Part shown: positions 5,993 to 6,005 of the stretch, in pieces | Position numbering within the stretch: position 1 is the first letter of the stretch | Layout of the letters: each line of letters starts with the position of its first letter | Origin: Campylobacteraceae bacterium | GTDB lineage: Bacteria; Campylobacterota; Campylobacteria; Campylobacterales; Sulfurovaceae | DNA: 6,005 bases | NCBI GenBank assembly: GCA_027002665.1 | Contig: JALWZK010000167.1 | Location: 1 to 6,005, forward strand | Direction: 5' to 3' | Position numbers and translations under genes: made by a program | The notes under the pieces: generated by a model | The model's database searches: none | What the model was told of the DNA's origin: nothing | Seen by the model: only the letters and a program-made list of their open reading frames with translations

Positions 5993-6005
5993 AAAAGTTA
6001 CAAAA
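5983..6005 (+). CDS. Start of a further gene, cut by the window edge
   Basis: An ATG at 5983 opens a frame (MSLEKLQ...) different from that of the aminotransferase gene, overlaps its end by 10 nt and is preceded by the purine-rich AAGAGAAG. The short-overlap arrangement repeats that of the two preceding junctions, which is the main reason to believe it. Only seven full codons are visible, so the product cannot be named. Confidence 0.5.

Overview
The window is AT-rich (strong AGA/TTA/ATA codon preference, long A/T tracts). It carries ordinary bacterial housekeeping genes packed at short or overlapping spacing. The proteins (short-form SppA, class II dihydroorotase, compact class IV aminotransferase), the low GC and a promoter made of a T-tract plus TATAAT with no clear -35 suggest a Campylobacterota (Epsilonproteobacteria), perhaps Sulfurimonas/Sulfurovum/Thiovulum-like. 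This assignment is inferred from style and gene content, not from a marker gene.

Layout: 1-110 is AT-rich and non-coding, with a small hairpin just beyond the leftmost gene. On the minus strand lie cobQ (cobyric acid synthase, 617-1954) and, downstream of it, a small SPOR-domain lipoprotein (111-548). A 64-bp divergent intergenic region (1955-2018) separates these from a plus-strand run: a short SppA-type S49 peptidase (2019-2930), an exported small protein with internal repeats and no recognised family (2998-3429), pyrC (3475-4485), cysK (4479-5390), a short class IV aminotransferase (5390-5992) and the first codons of another gene (5983 to the edge). The last four are joined by 7-, 1- and 10-nt overlaps, so they look translationally coupled.

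Function: the genes serve cobalamin synthesis (cobQ), pyrimidine synthesis (pyrC), cysteine synthesis (cysK), probably folate or amino-acid metabolism (class IV aminotransferase), and the cell envelope (SPOR lipoprotein, SppA, exported repeat protein). They look like a housekeeping transcription unit, not one dedicated pathway. I see no mobile element, CRISPR array, tRNA, rRNA or defence system.

The most interesting signals are regulatory. The divergent intergenic region holds a self-complementary ATTATAAT that forms a perfect TATAAT -10 box on both strands, each preceded by TTG at the same distance, and both genes it would serve start with TTG. The pyrC Shine-Dalgarno lies inside a perfect 20-bp palindrome, reminiscent of the hairpin control of pyrC known in enteric bacteria. 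A longer nested inverted repeat covers the ribosome-binding region of the repeat-protein gene.
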